Part shown: positions 1 to 12,656 of the stretch, in pieces
How positions within the stretch are numbered: the stretch's first letter is position 1
Layout: the number at the start of each line of letters is the position of its first letter
Source of the DNA: Ascidia mentula
Taxonomy: Eukaryota; Chordata; Ascidiacea; Phlebobranchia; Ascidiidae
Direction: 5' to 3'
DNA length: 64,000 nt
NCBI GenBank assembly: GCA_947561715.1
Contig: OX387204.1
Coordinates: 8,251,001 to 8,315,000 of the forward strand
Notes under the pieces: generated by a model
Seen by the model: only the letters and a program-made list of their open reading frames with translations
Told to the model about the DNA's origin: nothing
Databases searched by the model: none
Program-made: the position numbers and the translations under genes

Positions 1-490
1 AGGATTAAAACAAAGGTATGAAACATTTTGTTACATATATATTCAATAATGACTGCAAAATTGTGACCTAGGGCTCTGTTTTGTTCAGATATTAGGTTTC
101 TGAATCCCACAATTGATTTTGAGGCAGGTATGCAAATCAAAAAAATTACGTAATCACTTGAATGACGTAATTACATGTCTTACGTCATCTTTGAGGTTGA
201 CGCGACGATGTGTTGATAATTTTTCAGCATGTAAGGTTAGAAACACGCAGTTAAACAATATATTTTAGCGCGTTATATTCAAAATCATCCCGATATTTGT
301 TAAGATTATGACAAAACTACTTGCATTTCACTTAAACCATTACACTATGTCGCATTAACTTAAAGTTTTGCCCCGCTATTTAAGCCAAAGACCAATGCAT
401 TTTCCATTTTGCATAAAGTGTTACTCATGCGTGACGAAAAAGATTTTCCGTTCCATTTTTTAGTTAGTAGTCTATGGTTTCAGCATAGTA
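1..490. mobile_element. Right-hand part of a spacer element, cut by the window edge
   Basis: Positions 1-490 match 8886-9380 of spacer copy 1, including the right inverted arm (about 390-485). The left half lies outside the window. Confidence 0.5.
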
Positions 491-826
491 TACTCTATTT
501 CAACGTTCTATGAATGAAGGGTACTTGTGCCTCGTTTCTCTCATTGCGGGTGGCGGTTTTCCTGCCCAATTGGGCTGTTTTTTTAAATCGAGTTGCGGGT
601 TTTTTTACGGGCTGTGCCAGTGGTTTATATGACACATTCAACAAAACACTTTGAAACATTTTTACCTGGCAACGTTTGCTTTCATGGGATTTCGTTATGT
701 ATCCAGCTTGTGTGCGCTGTGTTGTCTTTTTTCAAATTTATTATTCGTGTTTTGCCTTTTTGAGAGTTTTCGTTGCTGTTTCAGAACCAAACACCAAGGC
801 TTGCCTGCTGGATACCGTGACCTAAA

Positions 827-834
827 TGACGTCA
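827..834. promoter_or_regulatory. Perfect CRE palindrome, unit A
   Basis: The sequence tgacgtca sits in the conserved context gacctaaatgacgtcacag. It recurs at the same place in all five units. Confidence 0.4.
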
Positions 835-2364
835 CAGCCAGTGCATTTGTGTTTACATGAGACATCAAAGGAATAGTACAACCAGCACAGATCGTTGAAT
901 TTTGAATACAATATATTGAACAAGTGTTTTATTCCTTCCATTGGAGATTAGATTTATGCGGCAGACGATATATTGGCTCTACGAATTCTGCGTCGATGCT
1001 GCGATCAGTTGGCAAATCACTATGTTACAGTTAGAAAACTTGACCACCGAACGTTTCCGGGTGTTTGATACTCATTTGTAGTTGCTTGGGAAACAACTGA
1101 ACATGTCTAATAAACAGCAAACCACTAGGTAGTTGTGCACAACGCTAGTTACGCGGGGTGATTTTGACCAACATGTATTTTCCTGTGAGGTCGTTCATAA
1201 TCGTGCATTGGTTTAGATACAAAATGTTTCTTAAGACATCTCCCCTCTGTAAAAACACAAATGTTTGGCACGTGACGAATACCTAAATGAACAACCAATA
1301 TGTCATGATAACTGTTTGAGTTGTGCACCCCTGCCATCAGAGTAGGACAGGTCACAACATATGAGCTATTCAATTCGTTGTAAGTTTTACTACTTGAAAG
1401 TTTTTTGTTGCAAAATGTTACAAGAAAAGTGGACGTTTTTCAAAATAAACCGAATCATTGGAAAACATTCCAAGACAAACCAAAAGAACGATCAAATATC
1501 AGTTTAATTGCTATTAACAATAACTGCATAATGGAATCCCAGTGAACATACAGACCTATTGGTTGGTTTATGCTGTAATTAATGTCACGAGCCCGTCGTC
1601 TAACTCCCACTAATACAAACAAAATATACCCTCACCAAAGTTTAACGTAATTATTTCAGGAAGCGTTTTGTTTGTTACTTACACATCCGTTGATAAATGT
1701 ACAATAGTTTGTAACATGGGCGGAAATCCTTGGGGGCCCAGGGGGCTTGTCCTCCTCAATATTTCAATTCGTGGGCGCATAACATGATTTGTTCCACCCC
1801 CAAAACTCAATGATCTTTAATGTTTGGTATTTTAACTCCCTCGAATATTATCAATCGAATCCGCTAAATTAATGAATTATTCGAAAGAAACAAAAAGAAA
1901 GTTTCTACATAACTCATCGTTTGCCTCTCTGTGAAGGTTCAAATATGCGCTCAATAGTCCAAGTCGCCAATTCTGTCGAAACGCCTTAACAGCCTATACC
2001 CAAGTTACGCTTTTAGTGTAAATTTTGTAGAGAACAGAAAATCCTAATTGACATTGAAGCGATTGTTCGAAAAACGAGTTTGAACCAACACGAAATTATA
2101 GATAACCATGATAATCTGAGTCATCATGTTGCTGCATTGTTGGTTTATACATCTTTGGATAATTATTATAGTGATAAACAAATTTTTATTACATATATAT
2201 ATTTATTTTATTGTACAAGAAAAATATGCAAAAACAGAAATGTTATTCGCCATATAATAACAACAAGTGTTTGTTGTACAGAGACCAAGTGGTCGATAAC
2301 AATGAATAGTGTTTTGCCGGGAGAGCTCTGTTTGCCTCATAAATGATACGTTTGTATCAAATAA

Positions 2365-3352
2365 TTAGACGACTTGGATCTGTGGAAGATCATCAAGTTT
2401 GCTCAGCAGTTGCTCATCCAAATTGATGATCATTCCCCTGTTTTCGATTCCAGCATAAAATCCAACCATGGAGTTTCCAATCGCATTCTATAAAACATAT
2501 TTCTATTGAATAATTTCAAAAACGCATGAGCGTAGACAGATAATTCGGAAACTAACGCGATCAAAAACGTTGTCCAGAGTTTTCATGAGGCCTCCAATTT
2601 CATTGGAAAACATCATGTCCAACACAGTGTAGGGCTTCCCTTTTTTCTCATTGACTTCAGAATCATCCTGTACAAAGCGTATATATCACTTTCCTGCCGT
2701 TACGTTTATCCACAAGTATCTCTATACCGTTGTTGGCAAAGCCGCCTTCAGTTGATTAGACGCATTATCACCGGCAGCAATTGGTTCTTCCATCTAGCAA
2801 TATACAATAAATTAAATCAAAAGATTTGTAAACAAATACTCAAAGGAAAAACAGACACATACGTTTTCGCTGACACTTGTGCTATCAAAGCTGTGATGCA
2901 CATCAACTTTAACAGCAACCAACCTCCCCTGGATTTTCTGCAAACGGCAGTTTTTGTTGATAAAAACAAAAAAACATCTTTGTCGAAAATATTCATACCG
3001 ATTTGGAGCGTCTTTTACCAGGTTTCTCAACTCCAGCAACTTTTCCCTGCAAAATAAAACACAATAAAGTTTAGTTATATCAAGTATACAACTTTAACAA
3101 AGTGGATATAAATAAAAAAGGACAGTTTGTATTCAACTAAACACGCAACACAGCTTTATGAACGTTACCAGAGAAACGTCTTGTTCATCCGTCCCGTGTA
3201 CTGCTTCTATCACTTCCAACTCAAGAGGCACAGCCTTCGATACTTGCCGCACTTTCTGCGAAAAGGTAAAAAAGTCAAAGCTAATACGCAGTGTTACAGA
3301 CAAGCGTAAGTCTTACTTTTGTAGCACTCTTTCTTCCGAAGCAATTTCCCAT
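2365..3352 (-). CDS. MGNC-start small protein, array copy A (unrecognised family)
   Basis: Seven exons on the minus strand, all with phase-0 boundaries and GT-AG introns: 3317-3352, 3169-3255, 2999-3046, 2863-2937, 2728-2793, 2557-2667 and 2365-2487. They join into 181 codons plus stop. The N-terminus MGNCFGRKSATK has Gly2 and Cys4 followed by basic residues, the usual arrangement for N-myristoylation plus palmitoylation, so a membrane-anchored cytoplasmic protein is inferred. Exon 3 encodes a Lys/Arg-rich stretch (KPGKRRSKS). The last two exons form a mixed hydrophobic/acidic C-terminus ending LPQIQVV. No known domain was recognised. The start codon is preceded by an AT-rich stretch with a TATA-like sequence about 45 nt upstream. 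The function is unknown. The gene call rests on matching splice phases and on four further intact copies. Confidence 0.8.
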
Positions 3353-4314
3353 TGTTTTCTTGTAAGATATCTTTAAAACTTCACCTCAATAAATATAACC
3401 TCTTCCCTCTTTGATTTACTACACTCTAAAAATTTCCATTTTTGAAAACACATTTACTTGTCCATTGTTTTGCGTTGGTTGGGTGGATACCGTTCATTGT
3501 TACGTTTAACTTGTTTGGGATCCAGTCAAACGTCACAATTACTACTTTATTGCATGACAATAAACCCCTGCAATTGCCTGCATGACATGATATATTGTTG
3601 TTACTGGCACAGGTCTAACGAACAAACTTGTTTTACCGCGATTTAATATATTTAACTAATTTTCTGAAGAATTGTAAAGTTACAACCTGAATAAAGTAGT
3701 GTAGGGCTAAAAGCAGAACACACGCAAAAGCATGCAGTATCAACAGTACAGTCCATGAACTTTAACATTCATTGGCATTTAAGGCGTATAGCACTGTGAC
3801 AAAATATGGACAATTTAACAAAATTCTAAACTTATTTTTTACTTACTGGGAGATTAAATTGCGGAAATCAATCTTTTTAAATGTTCTGTAGATTAAAGGT
3901 ACTTGTGCCTCGTTTATCTCATTCCGGTGTTGTCAGATCAGCGGTCAGTAGTTAGTAGTCTATGGTTTCAGCATAGTATACTCTATTTCAACGTTCTATG
4001 AATGAAGGGTACTTGTGCCTCGTTTCTCTCATTGCGGGTGGCGGTTTTCCTGCCCAATTGGGCTGTTTTTTTAAATCGAGTTGCGGGTTTTTTTACGGGC
4101 TGTGCCAGTGGTTTATATGACACATTCAACAAAACACTTTGAAACATTTTTACCTGGCAACGTTTGCTTTCATGGGATTTCGTTATGTATCCAGCTTGTG
4201 TGCGCTGTGTTGTCTTTTTTCAAATTTATTATTCGTGTTTTGCCTTTTTGAGAGTTTTCGTTGCTGTTTCAGAACCAAACACCAAGGCTTGCCTGCTGGA
4301 TACCGTGACCTAAA

Positions 4315-4322
4315 TGACGTCA
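4315..4322. promoter_or_regulatory. Perfect CRE palindrome, unit B
   Basis: tgacgtca, about 960 bp upstream of the start codon of gene copy A (minus strand). Confidence 0.4.
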
Positions 4323-5851
4323 CAGCCAGTGCATTTGTGTTTACATGAGACATCAAAGGAATAGTACAACCAGCACAGATCGTTGAATTTTGAATACAAT
4401 ATATTGAACAAGTGTTTTATTCCTTCCATTGGAGATTAGATTTATGCGGCAGACGATATATTGGCTCTACGAATTCTGCGTCGATGCTGCGATCAGTTGG
4501 CAAATCACTATGTTACAGTTAGAAAACTTGACCACCGAAAGTTTCCGGGTGTTTGATACTCATTTTTAGTTGCTTGGGAAGAAACTGAACATGTCTAATA
4601 AACAGCAAACCACTAGGTAGGTGTGCACAACACTAGTTACGCGGGGTGATTTTGACCAACATGTATTTCCCTGTGAGGTCGTTCATAATCGTGCATTGGT
4701 TAAGATACAAAATGTTTCTTAAGACATCTCCCCTCTGTAAAAACACAAATGTTTGGCACGTGACGAATACCTAAATGAACAACCAATATGTCATGATAAC
4801 TGTTTGAGTTGTGCACCCCTGCCATCAGAGTAGGACAGGTCACAACATATGAGCTATTCAATTCGTTGTAAGTTTTACTACTTGAAAGTTTTTTGTTGCA
4901 AAATGTTACAAGAAAAGTGGACGTTTTTCAAAATAAACCGAATCATTGGAAAACATTCCAAGACAAACCAAAAGAACGATCAAATATCATTTTAATTGCT
5001 ATTAACAATAACTGCATAATAATCCCAGTGAACATACAGACCTATTGGTTGATATACGCTGTGATTATTGTCACGAGCCCGTCGTCTAACTCCCACTAAT
5101 ACAAACAAAATATACCCTCACCAAAGTTTAACGTAATTATTTCAGGAAACGTTTTGTTTGTTACTTAAACATCCGTTGATAAATGTACAATAGTTTGTAA
5201 CATGGGCGGAAATCCTTGGGGGTGCAGGGGGCTTGTCCTCCTCAATATTTCAATTCGTGGGCGCATAACATGATTTGTTCCACCCCCAAAACTCAATGAT
5301 CTTTAATGTTTGGTATTTTAACTCCCTCGAATATTATAAATCGAATCCGCTAAATTAATGAATTATTCGAAAGAAACAAAAAGAAAGTTTCTACATAACT
5401 CATCGTTTGCCTCTCTGTGAAGGTTCAAATATGCGCTCAATAGTCCAAGTCGCCAATTCTGTCGAAACGCCTTAACAGCCTATACCCAAGTTACGCTTTT
5501 AGTGTAAATTTTGTAGAGAACAGAAAATCCTAATTGACATTGAAGCGATTGTTCGAAAAACGAGTTTGAACCAACACGAAATTATAGATAACCATGATAA
5601 TCTGAGTCATCATGTTGCTGCATTGTTGGTTTATACATCTTTGGATAATTATTATAGTGATAAACAAATTTTTATTACATATATATATTTATTTTATTGT
5701 ACAAGAAAAATATGCAAAAACAGAAATGTTATTCGCCATATAGTAACAACAAGTGTTTGTTGTACAGAGATCAAGTGGTCGATAACAATGAATAGTTTTT
5801 TTACTGGAAGAGCTCTGTTTGCCTCATATATGATACGTTTGTATCAAATAA

Positions 5852-6842
5852 TTAGACGACTTGGATCTGTGGAAGATCATCAAGTTTGCTCAGCAGTTGC
5901 TCATCCAAATTGATGATCATTCCCCTGTTTTCGATTCCAGCATAAAATCCAACCATGGAGTTTCCAATCGCATTCTATAAAACATATTTCTATTTGATAA
6001 TTTCAAAAACGCATGAGCGTAGATAGATAATTCGGAAACTAACGCGATCAAAAACGTTGTCCAGAGTTTTCATGAGGCCTCCAATTTCATTGGAAAACAT
6101 CATGTCCAACACAGTGTAGGGCTTCCCTTTTTTCTCATTGACTTCAGAATCATCCTGCTGTACAAAGCGTATATATCACTTTCTTGCCGTTACGTTTATC
6201 CACAAGTATCTCTATACCGTTGTTGGCAAAGCCGCCTTCAGTTGATTAGACGCATTATCACCGGCAGCAATTGGTTCTTCCATCTAGCAATATACAATAA
6301 ATTAAATCAAAAGATTTGTAAACAAATACTCAAAGGAAAAACAGACACATACGTTTTCGCCGACACTTGTGCTATCAAAGCTGTGATGCACATCAACTTT
6401 AACAGCAACCAACCTCCCCTGGATTTTCTGCAAACGGCAGTTTTTGTTGATAAAAACAAAAAAACATCTTTGTCGAAAATATTCATACCGATTTGGAGCG
6501 TCTTTTACCCGGTTTCTCAACTCCAGCAACTTTTTCCTGCAAAATAAAACACAATAAAGTTTAGTTATATCAAGTATACAACTTTAACAAAGTGGATATA
6601 AATAAAAAAGGACAGTTTATATTAAACTAAAAACGCAACACAGCTTTATGAACTTTACCAGAGGAACTTCTTGTTCATCCGTCCCGTGTACTGCTTCCAT
6701 CACTTCCAACTCAAGAGGCACAGCCTTCGATACTTGCCGCACTTTCTGCGAAAAGGTAAAAAAGTCAAAGCTAATACGCAGTGTTACAGACAAGCGTAAG
6801 TCTTACTTTTGTAGCACTCTTTCTTCCGAAGCAATTTCCCAT
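5852..6842 (-). CDS. MGNC-start small protein, array copy B
   Basis: Exons are 6807-6842, 6659-6745, 6489-6536, 6353-6427, 6218-6283, 6044-6154 and 5852-5974 on the minus strand. The architecture matches copy A, giving 181 residues. Relative to A it has a few amino-acid changes (for example Gly to Glu at the start of exon 3, Ile to Met and Ser to Pro in exon 2) and no frame damage. The exon 6 acceptor has gained three bases, giving two adjacent CAG acceptors (positions 6155-6160). The transcript could therefore include or omit one Gln codon. Membrane anchoring through MGNC is inferred as for copy A. Confidence 0.8.
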
Positions 6843-7338
6843 TGTTTTCTTGTAAGATATCTTTAAAACTTCACCTCAATAAATATAACCTCTTCCCTCT
6901 TTGATTTACTACACTCTCAAAATTTCCATTTTTGAAAACACATTTACTTGTCCATTGTTTTGAGTTGGTTGCGAGGATACCGTTCATTGTTACGTTTAAC
7001 TTGTTTGGGGTCCAGTCAATCGTCACAATTACTACTTTATTGTACAACAAACCACTGCAATTGCCTGCATGACATGATATATTGTTGTTGCTGGTATGGT
7101 ATAGGTCTTGTTTTACTGCGATTTGATGTAATTAATTAATTTTCTAAAAAAATATAACGTTACAACCTGAAGGAAGTAGTGTAGGACTAAAAGCAGAACG
7201 CGTGGTCAACAGTACAGTCCATAAACTTTAACATTCATTGGTATTTAAGGCGTTTTGCACAGTGACAACATTTGGATAATATAACAATATCCTAACTTTC
7301 CTTTTTCTTCCAGAGGATTAAAGTGCGGAAACAAACTG

Positions 7339-9375
7339 TTTTAGCATCGAATACTAAAACATGGAATGGAAACACCGCAGCCAGAAAGTGTGTCGTCACG
7401 CATGAGTAACACTTTACGCGAAATGGAAAATGCACTGGGCAAAATACGATTTTGACGTTTTTTAGGGGGCTTAAAAACCTATTAAATCGAGCACAATTTA
7501 AATCTTTTTTGAAGAAACAAGATGTTTGCCCCCTCTTTCAAAATAAGTGGATGATTTTTAATTAATCGCGTCGCATCATTTTTTACAGCGATTTGCTGTC
7601 TACTGCCATTGGGGTAGAAATATGAACAAATAATAGCGCGCTTTTGCTGTTTGCAAGCATTGGAAGGCTGAAACCAGTAATATTATCACTTTGCTTGTTA
7701 TGTCAAATCAACTACTTGCTTGCTACTTTTTTCCTAGGACAGTATATCTGCACACAGTTATGTGGTGTTTTGAGAATATTTATTATGCAAAAGTCATTTT
7801 GACATAAAAAGTTAACAAACGATGTCATGACTGCTTGTTTCTGCGATTCCTGTATCTTGTTGAAGTAAATATTATAATGAACTAAATTTTCATAATCAGT
7901 TAATATCAGGAAATACCAAGTTGGTACAGCTGAGCACAAATGTTGCCAGTAAAATCCAGCACAAAACAACATTTTTGTGCATATGGGTTTAAAAAAGTTA
8001 AGCCTTGACAAAATATATGTTGATTGCTTGAAAATACTCAAAAGGCAGGGGGAATACTTCCAATATAAACCAACGAAAATTGGTATGTATGTGTTTACAT
8101 GCAAACAAATTCTGAAAACTTTTATCTTTTACCTTAACATGACATGTTTTTTTTGGAATATACTCCGAAGCATTTTAATAAAGAAATATCTACAACACAT
8201 TCTGTTGTGTTTTACTTATAACTGGTCTGCGAAGAAGAAATATAGTAAAAAAGGTTATATTTGTGTTTATTAAGTTCCAATTTGGCAAAAACAAAAGGCA
8301 ATCGTGTTTAGTTCAACAAAATTTTATATATTTTCAACTGTGTCATGAGCATTCAACCAAGTGTTATGATAAGAGTAAATAAATATACTTTTCATACGTT
8401 GCAAAAGTTTAAAAAAACAATTTCCTTAAAAGATATCAGACTAATCAGCACTTAAAAGCCAAACTTTCTGACCAAAAAGCCAATATATAAAACCAAATAT
8501 TTACATACAAAAACATCAAATAGAAAACTCAGTGATGTATGGAAAAAATATATGAATAAGGTTAATGATACAACAAAAGCAGGTTCATTGCTATTCACAG
8601 AGCATCAGCTCATATGTGGCATGAATTGCTCAGAACCAATGGAAAATAAAAAGGTGGCACAAAAATTTATTTTATGTCTTTTTTTTTAGAAAATTACCAA
8701 CATTTATTAATATTCATTTATATAAAAAGATGAAAAAGGGCCAAATTTAAACATAGTCAACCAAGTAAACACAATTTGAAAAAAGTAGCAAAATTTGGCC
8801 CTATCCTATCTGGCTCACAAAGGCAACAATCCGACATTTTTGGCCAAAAAAACCACAATCTGCCCAACATATGTTTTTACATAATGAGGATTAAAAGAAA
8901 AGTATGAAACATTTTGTTACATATATACTCAATAATGACTGCAAAATTGTGACCTGGGGCTCCGTTTTGTTCAGATATTAGGTTTCTGAATCCCATGATT
9001 GATTTTGAGGCACGTATGCAAATCAAAAAAATTACGTAATCACTTGAATGACGTAATTACATGTCTTACGTCATCTTTGAGGTTGACGCGGTCGCGATGA
9101 TGTGTTGATAATTTTTCAGCATGTATAAGGTTAGAAACACACAGTTAAAAAATATATTTTAGCGCATTATATTTAAAACCATCCCGATATTTGTAAAGAT
9201 TATGACAAAACTACTTGCATTTCACTATGTCGCATTAACTTAAAGTTTTGCCACGCTGAAAACCGCCAAAATCGTATTTAAGCCAATGCATTTTCCATTT
9301 TGCATAAAGTGTTACTCATGCGTGACGAAAAAGATTTTCCGTTCCATTTTTTTGGTTAGTATTCTATGGTTTCAT
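7339..9375. mobile_element. Inverted-repeat-bounded spacer element, copy 1 (between units B and C)
   Basis: The left arm at 7339-7462 (containing cgtcacgcatgagtaacac) is the inverted counterpart of the right arm at about 9262-9375 (containing gtgttactcatgcgtgacg). The arms are about 110-120 bp with mismatches and small gaps. The interior of about 1.8 kb has no convincing coding sequence and no transposase was recognised. This looks like a non-autonomous DNA transposon that was duplicated with the array. Its absence between units A and B supports its being a separable element. Confidence 0.55.
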
Positions 9376-9739
9376 CATAGTATACTCTATTTCAACATTC
9401 TATGAATGAAGGGTACTTGTGCCTCGTTTCTCTCATTGCGGTGTTGCAAGGGTGGCGGTTTTCCAGCCCGATTGGGCTGTTTTTTTAAATCCAGTTGCGG
9501 TTTTTTTTACTGGCTGTGCCGGTGGTTTATTGAGCGGATTGCAAATGACACATTTAACAAAACACTTTGAAACATTTTTACCTGGCAACATTTGCTTTCA
9601 TGATATTTCGTTATGTATCCAGCTTGTGTGCGCTGTGTTGTCTTTTGTCAAATTTATTATTCGTGTTTTACTTTTTTGAGAGTTTTCGTTGCTGTTTCAG
9701 AACCAAACACCAAGGCTTGCCTGGATACCGTGACCTAAA

Positions 9740-9747
9740 TGACGTCA
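9740..9747. promoter_or_regulatory. Perfect CRE palindrome, unit C
   Basis: tgacgtca, upstream of gene copy B across the spacer element. Confidence 0.35.
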
Positions 9748-11208
9748 CAGTGAATTTGTGTTTACATGAGACATCAAAGGAATAGTACAACCAGCAAAGA
9801 TCGCTGAATTGTAAATACAATATATTGAACGAATGTTTTTTTCCACGAATTCTGCGTCGATGCTGCCATCAGTTGGCAAATCACTATGTTACAGTTAAAA
9901 AACTTGACCACCGAAAGTTTCCGGGTGTTTGATACTCATTTGTCGTTGCTTGGGAATCAACTGAACATGTCTAATAAACAGCAAACCACTAGGTAGGTGT
10001 GCAGAATACTAGTTACGCGGGGTGATTTTGACCAACATGTATTTCCCTGTGAGGTCGTTCATAATCGTGCATTGGTTTAGATACAAAATGTTTCTTAGGA
10101 CATCTACCTTGTGTAAAAACACAAATGTTTGCCACGTGACGAATACTTAAATGAACAACCAATATGTCATGATAACTGTTTGAGTTGTGCGCCCCTGCCA
10201 TCAGAGTAGGACAGATTACAACATATGAGCTATTCAATTCGTTTTAGGTTTTACCACATGAATTTTTGTTGTTGACGTTTTTCAAAATAAACCGAATCAT
10301 TGGAAAACATTCCAAGACAAACCAAAAGAACGATCAAATATCAGTTTAATTGCTATTAACAATAACTGCATAATGGAATCCCAGTGAACATATAGACCTT
10401 TTGGTTGGTTTATGCTGTAATTAATGTCACGAGCCCGTCGTCTAACTCCCACTAATACAAACATAATATACACTCACCAAAGTTTAACGTAATTATTTCC
10501 GGAAACGTTTGGTTTGTTACTTACACATCTGTTAATAAATGTACAATAGTTTGTAACATGGGCGGAAATCCTTGGGGGCCCAGGGGGCTTATCCTCCTCA
10601 ATATATCTGTTCGTGGGCACATAACATGATTTGTTCCACCCCAAAAACATCAATGATCTTTAATGTTTGGTATTTTAACTCCCTCGAATATTATAAATCG
10701 AATCCGCCGAATTAATGAATTATTCGAAAGAAACAAAAAGAAAGTGTCCACATAACTCATCGTTTGCCTCTCTGTGAAGGTTCAAATATGCACTCAATAG
10801 TCCAAGTCGCCAATTCTGTCGAAACGCCTTAACAGCCTATACCAAAGTTCCGCTTTTAGTGTAAATTTTGTAGAGAACAGAAAATCCTAATTGACATTGA
10901 AGCAATTGTTTAAAAAACGAGTTTGAACCAACACAAAATATTTAAATAACCATGATACTCTGAGTCATCATGTTGCTGCATTGTTGGTTTATACATCTTT
11001 GGATAATTATTACAGTGATAAACAAATTTTTATTACATATATAAATTTATTTTAATGTACAAGAAAAATATGCAAAAACAGAAATGTTATACGCCATATA
11101 GTAACAACAAGTGTTTGTTGTACAGAGACCAAGTGGTCGATAACAATGAATAGTTTTTTGCCGGAAGAGCTCTGTTTGCCTCATAAATGATACGTTTGTA
11201 TCAAATAA

Positions 11209-12155
11209 TTAGACGACTTGGATCTGTGGAAGATCATCAAGTTTGCTCAGCAGTTGCTCATCCAAATTGATGATCATTCCCCTGTTTTCGATTCCAGCAT
11301 AAAATCCAACCATGGAGTTTCCAATCGCATTCTATAAAACATATTTCTATTTAATAATTTCAAAAACGCATGAGCGTAGACAGATAATGCGGAAACTAAC
11401 GCGATCGAAAACGTTGTCCAGAGTTTTCATGAGGCCTCCAATTTCATTGGAAAACATCATGTCCAACACAGTGTAGGGCTTCCCTTTTTTCTCATTGACT
11501 TCAGAATCATCCTGTATAAAACGTATGTATCACTTTCTTGCCGTTACGTTTATCCACAAGTATCTCTATACCGTTGTTGGCAAAGCTGCCTTCTGTTGAT
11601 TAGACGCATTATCACCGGCAGCAATTGGTTCTTCCATCTAGCAATATACAATAAATTAAATCAAAAGATTTGTAAACGAATACTCAAAGGAAAAACAGAC
11701 ACATACGTTTTCGCCGACACTTGTGCTATCAAAGCTGTGATGCACATCAACTTTAACAGTAACCAACCTCCCCTGGATTTTCTGCAAACGGCAGTTTTTG
11801 TTGTTAAAAACAAAAAACATCTTTGTGTAAAATATTCATACCGATTTGGAGCGTCTTTTACCCGGTTTCTCAACTCCAGTAAATTTTTCCTGCAAAATAA
11901 AACACAATATAAATAAAAAAGGACAGTTTATATTCAACTAAATACGCAATACAGCTTTATGAAGTTTACCAGAGAAACTTCTTGTTCATCCGTCCCGTGT
12001 GCTGCTTCTATCACGCCCAACTCAAGAGGCACAGCCTTCGATACTTGCCGCACTTTCTGCGACAAGGTAAAAAAAGTCAAAGCTAGATACACAGTGTTAC
12101 AGACAAGCGTAAGTCTTACTTTTGTAGCACTCTTTCTTCCGAAGCAATTTCCCAT
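11209..12155 (-). CDS. MGNC-start small protein, array copy C
   Basis: Exons are 12120-12155, 11970-12056, 11842-11889, 11707-11781, 11572-11637, 11401-11511 and 11209-11331 on the minus strand, all phase 0, giving 181 residues. Copy-specific changes include Glu to Gly in exon 2 and EKFTG in place of GKVAG at the start of exon 3. The introns are a little shorter than in copies A and B because of small deletions, but exon lengths are unchanged. In this copy intron 1 happens to be open, so exons 1 and 2 are visible in one continuous reading frame starting at 12155. That supports the choice of start codon. Confidence 0.8.
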
Positions 12156-12656
12156 TGTTTTCTTGTAAGATATCTTTAAAACTTCACCTTAATAAATATA
12201 ACCTCCTCCCTCTTTGATTCACTAGACTCTCAAAATTTCCATTTTTGAAAACACATTTACTTGTCCATTGTTTTGCGTTGGTTGCGAGGATACCGTTCAT
12301 TGTTACGTTTAACTTGTTTGGGGTCCAGTCAATCGTCACAATTACGCATTTATTATACAACAAACCACTGCAATTGCCTGCATGACATGATATATTGTTG
12401 TTGCTGGTATGGTATAGGTCTTGTTTTACTGCGATTTGATGTAATTAATTAATTTTCTAAAGAAATATAACGTTACAACCTGAAGGAAGTAGTGTAGGAC
12501 TAAAAGCAGAACGCGTGGTCAACAGTACAGTCCATAAACTTTAACATTCATTGGTATTTAAGGCGTTTTGCACAGTAACAACATTTGGATAATATAACAA
12601 TATCCTAACTTCCCTTTTTCTTCCCAGAGGATTAAAGTGCGGGAAACAAACTGTTT

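Noticed and set aside
651-860. Hydrophobic open frame KHFYLATFAF... found in several units
   Set aside because: It begins at TTG, not ATG, shows no splice or protein-family support, and its ending differs between units through small indels.
1149-1373. Open frame MNSSYVV... on the minus strand, repeated in units C and D
   Set aside because: The same frame has a stop in unit B (4700-4702) and unit E (21632-21634), and no splice context supports it.
7712-8104. 130-codon minus-strand frame inside the spacer element
   Set aside because: It is broken or shortened in the matching parts of the other spacers and has no recognisable transposase features.
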